Positions 1 through 7,827 of a stretch of 64,000 nt of DNA are shown one piece after another (the first letter of the stretch is position 1; each line of letters starts with the position of its first letter). The stretch spans positions 37,271 to 101,270 of the forward strand of contig CAMHUI010000002.1 of NCBI GenBank assembly GCA_946188345.1, written 5' to 3'. The translations under genes and the position numbers were made by a program. Under the pieces are notes generated by a model, which saw only the letters and a program-made list of their open reading frames with translations, was not told the origin of the DNA and did not search any database. The DNA comes from an uncultured Prevotellaceae bacterium. Lineage in GTDB: Bacteria; Bacteroidota; Bacteroidia; Bacteroidales; Bacteroidaceae.

Positions 1-1830
1 TGCTTCAAATTAGGCTATGCGCTAAATGAAGTTGAACAAGCATTTACAAAGAATCAGGACATATCAGAGAATCTTGTGCTTTCATTGTTTTCGAGATTTC
101 ACTTTTTCAGTATTTACAAATATTCAAAAGATAATATTCAATTATTCTTTTCCGAAATAGAAAACTATACATCCACTATAGATGGCCTGTCCATAAAGAA
201 TGAGTATCATTCAAGAATTTTATCTTTGTATTTATGGAAACTGCCAGAGGAAAGCAACAAAGAAGCCGTTCTCATCATAAACAAATGGGGACTTGATAAT
301 TTTAGGAATGAGGACTGGTTGAGAGAGCAAAAAGAAGAAAAAGTTTTTCCTTCTTTGGTTGAAAAAGTGATAAAGCATTACTTTGCAGGTTTAAAAAGCA
401 ATTCGTATAGAAATGTTATCCCCGCATTTGAAACATTGTTAGAAAAGGCATGTGAAAAGTATGATGATGACCAGTTAGATCGTAACTTAGCTATTCTTAT
501 GTTGGCAAAGGGCGATAAGGAGAAAGCATTATCAATATACAGGTCGCTTTTACTGAATTTAAATCGTTTCTATGTATGGAAAGAATTAGCAGAAGCTACT
601 GATGATATTGAATTGAAAGTATCAGCATATTGCAAGGCTATCATTTCTGAACCCAAAGACGAATTTCTAGGGGACATCCATTTAGCATTATCTGAACTTA
701 TGTTAAATAATGGGCTCTTCCCTGAGGCAAAGCGAGAACTGCAAACATACTCTGATACATATCGAAATAACGGATGGAGATTAAAAGATGAGTTCTTAAG
801 TCTTAATTCTAGGATACCTAATGACGTTGTTATAACAGACAGTAATTTCTCATTCTACAACTCACACATGGCTTCTGCAGAGGACTTTGTTTATTCAGAT
901 ATTAATTGGACAACGATGTTCATTGCAGACATATATGTCCAGAAGGATGGAGATAAACAAATAAAGAAAGTGAAACTCACATCAGCAGAAGGCCTGTCAA
1001 TAGCAATTAAGTTTAAGAAGCTGGCATCTTCCAACAATTACATAGGAAAATGTTATGATGTGAAGATTCATTCAAAGGAAAACCGAAAAGAAATAGTCCT
1101 TATAAAGGAATCTAGTTCCAATATTAACCAACTACTCTCACCCGTGGTCTGCTATGTCGATTACCATAATAAAGAAAAGAAATGTTACCATCTTGTAAGT
1201 GAAACCCAGAAAGAGTTAATTTTGTCACATGCACCAGGAAAACTAAGCGAAGGAACATTTTGTAGATGTTATGAGGTTCCTGAGTTAAAGGAAGACACTC
1301 ACGATGATTTTGTATTTCTTGATTGGGATTTACTTTCTACACCTAAAAAGGCAAAACCGCAGAAAGCTATTTTCTGTGATTCAATCGAAGAAAGTGAAGG
1401 AATAGAGAAATTCCCATTAGAAACGGCAATCGTGGATAGTGTCAATGACAGTAAAGAGCTTTTTCATTGCGTTTTTGGCAGGGGAGCAGACATTATCATA
1501 AAGTTTAATCAAACTACGCTTCGTCCGCAAATAGGAGATTATGTAAGTATTAGATATTTGAAGAAGAAATCAAAAGAAGGGAGAGAATTTCGAAAAATGC
1601 TAGCTATTGAGCCTGCAGATACATGTGATGAGGTTTTAAAGAAAACTATTTCAGGGCCGATACGTCTAAATTACAACAGCAAAGGACAGTTGTTTGGATT
1701 TGTTGATGATTATTATGTCCCTACTCATTTAGTTGAGGGAATAAATGAGGAAGAGCCAGTTTGTGTTGATGTCGTGTTTAATGGAGAAAAGTGGCAAGCT
1801 TATAAATTGCTACGATATAACGGAAATTAG
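1..1830 (+). CDS. TPR/OB-fold protein (partial at left edge)
   Basis: The frame is open from base 1 with no stop, so the true start lies outside the window; 609 codons are visible. The middle part (about codons 150-270) is helical and resembles tetratricopeptide repeats, for example the stretch around KGDKEKALSIYRSLL. The last ~230 codons are beta-rich and look like several OB-fold/S1-like modules. The final one has GFVDDYYVPTHLV followed by a short KWQAYKLLR strand, as in cold-shock-like OB domains. No signal peptide or membrane segment is visible, so it is probably cytoplasmic. The stop overlaps the Shine-Dalgarno of the next gene, indicating translational coupling to the helicase-like partner. 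Base composition is far more AT-rich than the chromosome to the right, suggesting transfer. A role in nucleic-acid conflict or defence is inference from domain pairing only. Confidence 0.75.
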   Translation, partial: CFKLGYALNEVEQAFTKNQDISENLVLSLFSRFHFFSIYKYSKDNIQLFFSEIENYTSTIDGLSIKNEYHSRILSLYLWKLPEESNKEAVLIINKWGLDNFRNEDWLREQKEEKVFPSLVEKVIKHYFAGLKSNSYRNVIPAFETLLEKACEKYDDDQLDRNLAILMLAKGDKEKALSIYRSLLLNLNRFYVWKELAEATDDIELKVSAYCKAIISEPKDEFLGDIHLALSELMLNNGLFPEAKRELQTYSDTYRNNGWRLKDEFLSLNSRIPNDVVITDSNFSFYNSHMASAEDFVYSDINWTTMFIADIYVQKDGDKQIKKVKLTSAEGLSIAIKFKKLASSNNYIGKCYDVKIHSKENRKEIVLIKESSSNINQLLSPVVCYVDYHNKEKKCYHLVSETQKELILSHAPGKLSEGTFCRCYEVPELKEDTHDDFVFLDWDLLSTPKKAKPQKAIFCDSIEESEGIEKFPLETAIVDSVNDSKELFHCVFGRGADIIIKFNQTTLRPQIGDYVSIRYLKKKSKEGREFRKMLAIEPADTCDEVLKKTISGPIRLNYNSKGQLFGFVDDYYVPTHLVEGINEEEPVCVDVVFNGEKWQAYKLLRYNGN

Positions 1831-1834
1831 GAGG
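1829..1834 (+). promoter_or_regulatory. Shine-Dalgarno AGGAGG deciding the start of the helicase-like gene
   Basis: AGGAGG overlaps the TAG stop of the upstream gene. It lies only 2 bases before the ATG at 1837 but 8 bases before the ATG at 1843, so 1843 is the better start. A strong Shine-Dalgarno is uncommon in this window. Confidence 0.6.
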
Positions 1835-1842
1835 ATATGGTT

Positions 1843-4143
1843 ATGCAAGTAAAAAAATTGTCACCGAATAATCTGTTTAAGCAGGTTTATGCTATATGTG
1901 ATAGCAATAATCCAAGTCTGGTTGTACTGACATCAATGGATATAGAGGCTCGTAATAGATGGATACGTGCTTTTAATGAGGCGAATTATCATCTTTGGGC
2001 ACATTCTATGAGAGTAATAAGACATATAGAAGGTAGGCTACACTTTGAAGAGGAAAATACAATTGATAGTGTTTACAATGTTATTTATGGAGGAGTTGAC
2101 TCTGAAAACAAAGACAACCAATCAGACGAGTCAAATGACAATAATAGCGAAGAGATAGATGATAGTTCTCAGGTTATCATACCTGTTAAAAGAAGCAATT
2201 TGTTGGATAACAATTCTACTGTCGTCTTTTGTGAAGCGCAATTGTTAAGCCAAAATCTCAATCAAACGGAATTAGTCAGATATGGAACAGGCAAGCTACT
2301 AGACGATGTGCTATCTTTTGTTTTTGAGAAAGGAAATCGCAAATTAATACTGATAGGCGACCCTTATTATCTAACATATGGAAAAAGCACAGATTCTTCT
2401 TTGTGTATAGACACTTTGGCGGAGAAGATGCCCAACATTCCGATATATTGTTATGATGACGGTATACCTGAAGTTTTTTGTCCAGGGAAACAAGAACTGC
2501 GAATATTATTAGCTTCGAGTATAGAAAAACAATGTTTCAATAATTTGCATTATAACTTTGGTGCGAATTTAGATAATATCAATAGAGAGGGTCTGGAACC
2601 AATCCTTAAAGACTGGTTTTCAGAACCATTGTCTCGTGATCCATTATATGCCGCACTTTTTTATACTAATAATGATTGCTATCTTGCTAATCTATGGATA
2701 AAAAAACATTGTCTTAAGAATGGAGAAGAATTAGCTAAAGGTGATTTGTTGATAATGAATAATAACATAACCATATCCGTGGATTTACCTGTTGACGATC
2801 CATTAAAAATTTATAATGGTATGTATTTGACTTTATTAGACATTATTGGTCATGAAGACAAAACTATACAAATAAAGACAAAAGGAGGAATAACTAATGT
2901 GAGTCTGTTCTTTACAAAAATAAGAGTAAAATGTATTAGTATAGAGGGGACACCAGAAAAGGAATTGTTCATGTTAGACAATTATTTTAAGGCTGATGAA
3001 CTAACAAAGAATGAACAAATTGCAATAAGAGTTTATTGTAATATGTTACTAAGGGACAGAACTCGAAAAGAGGAAATTTCATTCACTAATTCTATTCAAT
3101 ATCGCAATATGGTTGAAAGTGATGAATTTGTGAAATTATCATTCGATGAGCAACGAGCAATTATAGATTTAGCAAACAATGTTTGTATTGAGAAAAGCTT
3201 GCAAAAGGAAGTTCACACCACAAACGATGCTCGCAGAGTTTTTAGGCGATATCGACAACAATGGGAAATGTACATTAGAAAGCAGATTCTTGACACAGAT
3301 CCCTATTTAAATGCTGCATGCCTTTCTTATGGATGGGCTATAACTGTACACAAATCCTTGGGTGTATATTTTAATAGTATATGGCTCAAAGGAGCCCAAA
3401 ATGCAAATAGTGGAATCACAAATGAGTCATACTTTAGGTGGTTATATAGTGGGGTGACTTCTTCTATTAAGAAACTGTATTTGTCATCTCCACAAACAAT
3501 ATCACCTATGATGAACTGCCAAATTGATGATGTTGAAAATGATACCCCATATACAGGTGGTTCTTATTTGGTATTCCATGACAAAAGCATAAAAGACATC
3601 AATAATTCTATCATAACGTGTGCCAATATTAGTGATAATACAAAGATTTTAATTGATAAACTCTCTAAAGAACTACAAAAGAATAATTATGTATTAAAGG
3701 CCATTACTTGCAAGAGTTGTTATCTAACATTGGTAGAATACACATTAGGAGTGAATAGCTCCATCGTAAAAAGGCTGCTTATCGATAACAAAGGAGAGAA
3801 AGACTGTTTTGCAGTTTCCAATGTAAGATTTGATGGGCAGATTGCCCAAGAGGACAAAATGTTTATGTGTATTATCCGACAATGTATGAGTAATGAATTG
3901 CCTACTGATTTCAGGAAGGATATTTATGATACATGGAAAATCAAATTACAGCAGTATTCTTTGTATATTGTAATTGCAAAAAGTCAGGAATGGCATGATA
4001 CACTAATTGTTTTCAATAACGAAGATGAAAAAGTGGCTGCAGAGATTTGGTATAACAAAGACGGATTTCTAACTAAGATTAAATTTATAGCTAATGAAAG
4101 TGAGCATGTTTATAACTTATTTAAGGAAGTAATTGGTAAATAA
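1843..4143 (+). CDS. degenerate SF1 (UvrD/RecD2-like) helicase-related protein
   Basis: The 766-residue protein follows the layout of an SF1 helicase but lacks key catalytic residues. Where Walker A should sit (residues 26-37) it reads LVVLTSMDIEAR with no GKT/S. The motif II position (129-137) is VVFCEAQLL, with Cys in place of the metal-binding Asp of DEAQLL. Motif III is recognisable as GDPYYL (about 172). The C-terminal RecA-like signature ITVHKS (about 500) is kept, but motif VI reads GVTSSIKK (about 537) without the TRAR arginine. The frame is intact over 2.3 kb, so a conserved non-ATPase function is plausible. About 230 residues follow the helicase core and were not recognised. It is coupled to the TPR/OB gene and shares its AT-rich composition. 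Whether it pairs with an active helicase outside the window is unknown. Confidence 0.7.
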   Translation: MQVKKLSPNNLFKQVYAICDSNNPSLVVLTSMDIEARNRWIRAFNEANYHLWAHSMRVIRHIEGRLHFEEENTIDSVYNVIYGGVDSENKDNQSDESNDNNSEEIDDSSQVIIPVKRSNLLDNNSTVVFCEAQLLSQNLNQTELVRYGTGKLLDDVLSFVFEKGNRKLILIGDPYYLTYGKSTDSSLCIDTLAEKMPNIPIYCYDDGIPEVFCPGKQELRILLASSIEKQCFNNLHYNFGANLDNINREGLEPILKDWFSEPLSRDPLYAALFYTNNDCYLANLWIKKHCLKNGEELAKGDLLIMNNNITISVDLPVDDPLKIYNGMYLTLLDIIGHEDKTIQIKTKGGITNVSLFFTKIRVKCISIEGTPEKELFMLDNYFKADELTKNEQIAIRVYCNMLLRDRTRKEEISFTNSIQYRNMVESDEFVKLSFDEQRAIIDLANNVCIEKSLQKEVHTTNDARRVFRRYRQQWEMYIRKQILDTDPYLNAACLSYGWAITVHKSLGVYFNSIWLKGAQNANSGITNESYFRWLYSGVTSSIKKLYLSSPQTISPMMNCQIDDVENDTPYTGGSYLVFHDKSIKDINNSIITCANISDNTKILIDKLSKELQKNNYVLKAITCKSCYLTLVEYTLGVNSSIVKRLLIDNKGEKDCFAVSNVRFDGQIAQEDKMFMCIIRQCMSNELPTDFRKDIYDTWKIKLQQYSLYIVIAKSQEWHDTLIVFNNEDEKVAAEIWYNKDGFLTKIKFIANESEHVYNLFKEVIGK

Positions 4144-4190
4144 TAATCAAATGGGCACGGCAAATTAAAACTCTACCAATAGTGCTGCCA

Positions 4191-4235
4191 TACTCTAAGT
4201 TGCTTCCAAGCTTACTCATGAGTATGTTTAGAGTA
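4191..4235. repeat. nested palindromes between the helicase-like gene and fic
   Basis: An 8-bp inverted repeat (TACTCTAA 4191-4198, TTAGAGTA 4228-4235) encloses a perfect 12-bp palindrome TACTCATGAGTA at 4213-4224. Further GCTTCC/GGAAGC arms lie near 4202 and 4251. It could be an operator, a weak terminator or an element boundary; there is no T-tract. Confidence 0.4.
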
Positions 4236-4345
4236 CGGGTAGAAGCAGGCTGGAAGCAATCTGGAAGGATGCTAAAAGCAGACCGATGAGGTAAGAAACA
4301 ATAATAATGCAACGAATAAAAACGTTATAAATAATAGAACGGGAT

Positions 4346-5221
4346 ATGAGTAAGAAGTCGATACGTTTTTTCAACGACCGCGAAGTCCGGGCCGTTTGGG
4401 ACGAGCAGCACAGCAAGTGGTGGTTCTCGGCAACGGATATCGTGCGGGCTGTCAACGATGAGGAGGACTACGTCAAGGCGGGCAACTATTGGCGATGGCT
4501 GAAGAAGAAGTTGGCGACTGACGGCATTCAACTCGTGAGTGTCACTCACGACTTCAGATTCCAAGCACCTGACGGCAAGCGGCGTTATGCTGATGCGCTG
4601 GATGCAGAGTGCGTTCAGACAGTGGCAAAGAACTATCCCAACAACCGTGCCCGTAAGTTCTTGGATTGGTTCATCTATAGCGACAGCAGCATTGACGGAC
4701 AGAGCAAGAAGAAGGCTTACACGTTGATAGAGAGCGGACTAATGGACAGTATGGAACCAGGAACGGTGAAGTGTCTGCAACAGATTCACGCCTATCTGTT
4801 TGGTGGGCTATATGACTTTGCTGGCAAGATTCGTACGAAAACCATCGCCAAGGGGAATACTTTGTTTTGTTTGGCGGAGCATTTGCACAGTTATCTTAAA
4901 ACCGTTGAGGCAATGCCAGAGACAACTTTCGACGAGATTGTAGAGAAGTACGTGGAGATGAATGCGGCTCACCCATTTATGGAGGGCAACGGGCGCTCAA
5001 CACGCATCTGGCTTGACATGATATTCAAGAAGCGCATGAAGATGTGCGTGGATTGGAGCCGGATTGACAAACGTGACTATCTCGACGCCATGATTGCCAG
5101 CCATACGGATAGTAGTCGTATCCATGAATTGCTCAAAGGCGCAATGACTGACAAGATTGACGACCGCGAGATATTCATGAAGGGTATCGACTACTCGTAT
5201 TACTATGAGCAGGAAGAATAA
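4346..5221 (+). CDS. BRO-N domain-Fic domain protein (probable AMP-transferase)
   Basis: Residues ~1-115 resemble the BRO-N domain of phage antirepressor-like proteins (ends with NNRARKFLDWF). Residues ~120-291 are a Fic domain with a complete catalytic motif HPFMEGNGRSTR at ~209-220 and an upstream flap region GGLYDFAGKIRTKTI. Fic enzymes typically transfer AMP from ATP to a target hydroxyl. The C terminus ends DYSYYYEQEE. This matches the class III position of the inhibitory (S/T)xxxE(G/N) helix seen in the Neisseria Fic protein, with Ser284 and Glu288 present but Gln instead of Gly after the Glu. No separate antitoxin gene is adjacent, consistent with a self-inhibiting enzyme. The target is unknown. 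The N-terminal domain suggests DNA binding or phage ancestry. Confidence 0.88.
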   Translation: MSKKSIRFFNDREVRAVWDEQHSKWWFSATDIVRAVNDEEDYVKAGNYWRWLKKKLATDGIQLVSVTHDFRFQAPDGKRRYADALDAECVQTVAKNYPNNRARKFLDWFIYSDSSIDGQSKKKAYTLIESGLMDSMEPGTVKCLQQIHAYLFGGLYDFAGKIRTKTIAKGNTLFCLAEHLHSYLKTVEAMPETTFDEIVEKYVEMNAAHPFMEGNGRSTRIWLDMIFKKRMKMCVDWSRIDKRDYLDAMIASHTDSSRIHELLKGAMTDKIDDREIFMKGIDYSYYYEQEE

Positions 5222-5222
5222 T

Positions 5223-5413
5223 AACATCGAAAGGAACGAAAGGGATGGGGATGCGCTCCGCGCAGAAATCTTTCAAAATCTATGCTGATGCCAAAGGCAT
5301 CATAAAAAATTCGTGTTTTTCGTGTTTTTCGATGTTCCCTGATTATTTGATGTTTTTTTTGAACATCGAAAGGCACGAAAAAAACGAAAGGGATGTGCGC
5401 AGCGCATCCCCCT
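5223..5413. repeat. intergenic inverted/direct repeat cluster
   Basis: A near-perfect 28-bp inverted repeat pairs 5310-5337 with 5361-5388 (cores CGATGTTC and GAACATCG). A third, direct copy of the AACATCGAAAGG core begins at 5223. Both direct copies are followed by GAAAGGGATG and a GC-rich CGCTCCGCGCA or GCGCAGCGCATCC block. It looks like a small mobile or structured element. No coding function is supported. Confidence 0.55.
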
Positions 5414-5436
5414 TTAGTCCCTTAAGTCCTTAAAGT

Positions 5437-5490
5437 CCGTAGAGAAAAGACCGTAGAAAAATCCGTAGAGAAAAGACCGTAGAGAAAAAC
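5437..5490. repeat. tandem CCGTAGAGAAAAGA repeat (4 units)
   Basis: Units start at 5437, 5451, 5463 and 5477. Three are 14 bp and the second is 12 bp. They directly follow AGTCCTT-type repeats at 5417-5436 and lie just beyond the 3' end of the minus-strand GH43 gene. Confidence 0.6.
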
Positions 5491-5503
5491 CAGGCGAAGT
5501 TCC

Positions 5504-7018
5504 TCAGCGATGTATCTGGTAGCAGAAGTCGTCGAAGCGGGCTGTGCCGCCCTCGCCATAGCAGAAGAGTCCTATGCGGAACCCTTTCCAGAAGCCTTTC
5601 GACATCATGAAGGGCTCGCCGACGGGTGTGTAGCGTCTGCCGTCGAGGCTGTAGGCGAAGCGGTGCTGGTTGGTGGTGACGTCGAGGGTGATGCGCAGGA
5701 ACACCTTCGTAGGCCGCTTGCTGCTGACGAGTTCCGTCTGTCCGTTCTCCTCTATATAGATGCCGTCGGCATTAACGCCGATGCCGCGGAAGTCGCTGCC
5801 GATACAGAGCAGTCCGGCACGGGCGGTGTCGAGGTCGCGGCAGTCCATCAGTACGGTGGCCTCGCTCTCGAAGCCCATGGTCTTCTGGGTGAGCATGTTG
5901 CGGGCGTTCTTCAGGTCGGGCGAGGGCTGGGCGTGGATGGTCAGCCATCCCTTCCGCTCGGTGAGGCTCCAGTGGCTGTCATCGGGGTTGTGGCACCACT
6001 GCCACTGCAGTCCCAACTGTGTGCCGTCGAAGTCGTCGGAGGTCTGTGGCAGCATCGGCAGGGTATTGCCGCCCACGGCCGGCTTTGTCCATACGCTGAC
6101 GGGTTCGCCGATGCCGTTGCCGTCGATGTCGACGCCCATCAGCGGCCAGTCGTCGCGCCACCGTGCGGGCTGCAGGTGGACGACGCGTCCGAGCACGGGG
6201 GTGTCCTGGAAGTGGAAGAACCACCAGTCGCCGTCAGGCGTGTCGACGAGGGCACCCTGATGGGGTCCGTTGACCGCTGTGGAGCCCTGTTCGAGCACCA
6301 CACGCTTCTCGTAGGGTCCGTAGATGTTTTTCGACCGCAGGACGGTCTGCCAGCCTCCGCCGACGCCGCCCTCTGGGATGATCAGATAGTAGTAGCCGTT
6401 GCGTTTGAGCCATTTCGTGCCTTCTGCCACGGGTCCGGTATATACCGTCACGCCGTCGTCGAGCAGCCGTCGGCCGTCGGCCGACATCCTGTGGACGATG
6501 ATAGGTCCTGCTCCCCACTGGCTACGGCCGAGATAGGCCTGGCCGTCATCGTCCCAGAGTGGACAGGGGTCTTCCCATTTCTCCACGGCCTTCACGCAGT
6601 GGAGCGGTGTCCACGGCCCGCGCACGTCTTCTGCCGACGACATGAAGAGGCCCTCGTCGGGCGTACACACATAGACGTAGAAGCGTCCGTCGTGCCAGCG
6701 GATGCTCGGTGCCCATGGTCCTCCGGCATAGTGGCTGTTGGTGTTCCATCCCGGCAGGTCGAGGCGTCTGAAGATCTGGGCAGCGACCTGCCAGTTCACC
6801 ATGTCGTCGGACTCCAGCACCTGCATGCCCAGGAAGTGGAAGTCGCTGGCCACCATGTAGTACTTGCTTCCCACGCGGATGACGTCGGGGTCGGAGTAGT
6901 CGGCATTGAGCACAGGGTTCTTATACGTGCCGTTGCCCTGGTCGCCCCAGTCGAGGGGCGCCTGTGCGCTGACACCCGTCGTGCACAGTGTCAGCAGGAT
7001 GGAAAGTATTACTCTCAT
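5504..7018 (-). CDS. GH43 family glycosidase (xylosidase/arabinofuranosidase type), secreted
   Basis: The 504-residue protein starts with a signal peptide (about 1-18, cut near VSA-QA). A five-bladed GH43 catalytic domain has the three expected acids: Asp43 in YSDPDV (base), Asp150 in KWEDPCP (pKa modulator) and Glu199 in VAEGTKW (acid). A C-terminal beta-sandwich (~330-504) resembles the concanavalin-like domain of GH43 beta-xylosidases. The family hydrolyses terminal xylose or arabinofuranose from plant xylans, and this enzyme would act in the periplasm or at the surface. It lies 51 bases downstream of the truncated KilA-N gene on the same strand and has no clear promoter of its own, so it may be read from the KilA-N promoter. 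The exact specificity cannot be read from sequence alone. Confidence 0.9.
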   Translation of the reverse strand: MRVILSILLTLCTTGVSAQAPLDWGDQGNGTYKNPVLNADYSDPDVIRVGSKYYMVASDFHFLGMQVLESDDMVNWQVAAQIFRRLDLPGWNTNSHYAGGPWAPSIRWHDGRFYVYVCTPDEGLFMSSAEDVRGPWTPLHCVKAVEKWEDPCPLWDDDGQAYLGRSQWGAGPIIVHRMSADGRRLLDDGVTVYTGPVAEGTKWLKRNGYYYLIIPEGGVGGGWQTVLRSKNIYGPYEKRVVLEQGSTAVNGPHQGALVDTPDGDWWFFHFQDTPVLGRVVHLQPARWRDDWPLMGVDIDGNGIGEPVSVWTKPAVGGNTLPMLPQTSDDFDGTQLGLQWQWCHNPDDSHWSLTERKGWLTIHAQPSPDLKNARNMLTQKTMGFESEATVLMDCRDLDTARAGLLCIGSDFRGIGVNADGIYIEENGQTELVSSKRPTKVFLRITLDVTTNQHRFAYSLDGRRYTPVGEPFMMSKGFWKGFRIGLFCYGEGGTARFDDFCYQIHR

Positions 7019-7069
7019 CTCTTACAAAAGGAACTGATTGTTAATGACTATTATGCAATTGTGAATCTC

Positions 7070-7336
7070 CTATTTGAGAAAGGTCATGACGAAACTTGGT
7101 AAACCCGCCTGCATTCTAAAGTGGTCAAATTCGACCACTTTAAAATTGGGATTATGAATCATCTCCCAAGTACCAAGAAACTCAATGGTGTATCTTGTGC
7201 GAATCCAATTCTTGATGATGTCGGCAGCACGGCTTTCGCTTTGTTTGCCATTAGCCATATCTGTAAGTGATATATAATCCTTATCGTTATAAGACAAGAC
7301 TGTTATTTCCGTGTTCTGAACCGTTATCTTTGCCAT
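7070..7336 (-). pseudogene. truncated KilA-N domain gene
   Basis: The 88-residue product matches the N-terminal part of KilA-N proteins (ISLTDMANGKQSE, NWIRTRYTIEFLGTWE, NPNFKVVEFDHFR). It ends at AGLPSFVMTFLK, where intact relatives continue for well over 100 residues. The 50 bases after the stop carry no continuation in any frame before the GH43 start. The promoter is preserved. KilA-N domains bind DNA and are common in phage and island genes. I read this as a 3'-truncated remnant; a functional short protein is possible but less likely. Confidence 0.7.
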
Positions 7337-7363
7337 AGGGTAATGCTAATATGATTATGTGTG

Positions 7364-7371
7364 CAAAGGTA
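7364..7371 (-). promoter_or_regulatory. TACCTTTG -7 box upstream of the KilA-N remnant
   Basis: A Bacteroidetes-type TAnnTTTG box on the minus strand, about 28 bases before the ATG. A TTTG at 7388-7391 lies 16 bases upstream, shorter than the usual 19-20. Confidence 0.5.
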
Positions 7372-7760
7372 GCATAAAATCATGAGACAAAAGAACAATA
7401 GGCGAAAAATCCCTCAAAAGATTTGTTATCTCGCGTATTCTATGTACCTATGCCCCCGACAAAGAGCCATTGAAACAGGCTGGTGGCTTAGCGTCTGGAG
7501 TTCTTTGATACGCAAATCACGGCAGAATGAGGAAATGAGAACCGTTGCCAGTTCGTAACCCCGATTTTTCTCAATTCTCCGAACTGCCTTTATTTACAAA
7601 AAGGTTTGCGATTATATCCAAAATTACGAAATATCTTTCTACTCCCCAAATGTTTTCCTTGTATTATTTTTGGCTGTCTTTCTGCCACCGTCTTTTGTTT
7701 TCACGCCGGATTAAAGGCTTGCTGCCCAAACCAAAGGCCGTTTTATGCCGAACACCAATA
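7372..7760. other. gene-free stretch, nothing recognised
   Basis: About 390 bases between the KilA-N promoter and the gpmI terminator. Short open frames here have no recognisable domain. No tRNA, repeat or second promoter was found. Confidence 0.4.
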
Positions 7761-7804
7761 AAAAAAATGAAAAGCCTGCGTGTGGCATGGCTTTTCATTT
7801 TTTT
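7761..7804 (-). terminator. terminator of gpmI
   Basis: A perfect 16-bp stem pairs 7761-7776 with 7789-7804 around a 12-base loop. It begins with AT-rich arms, so both strands end in a T-run. It lies 24 bases beyond the gpmI stop. Confidence 0.85.
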
Positions 7805-7827
7805 ATATGGATGATTTCCGACGTTCT

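Noticed and set aside
5510..7102. 530-codon plus-strand frame opposite GH43
   Set aside because: Shadow of a GC-rich gene; composition is Val/Ala/Gly-rich, no domain, while the minus strand encodes a complete GH43.
7545..7814. 89-codon plus-strand frame between KilA-N and gpmI
   Set aside because: Runs through the gpmI terminator and has no recognisable domain.
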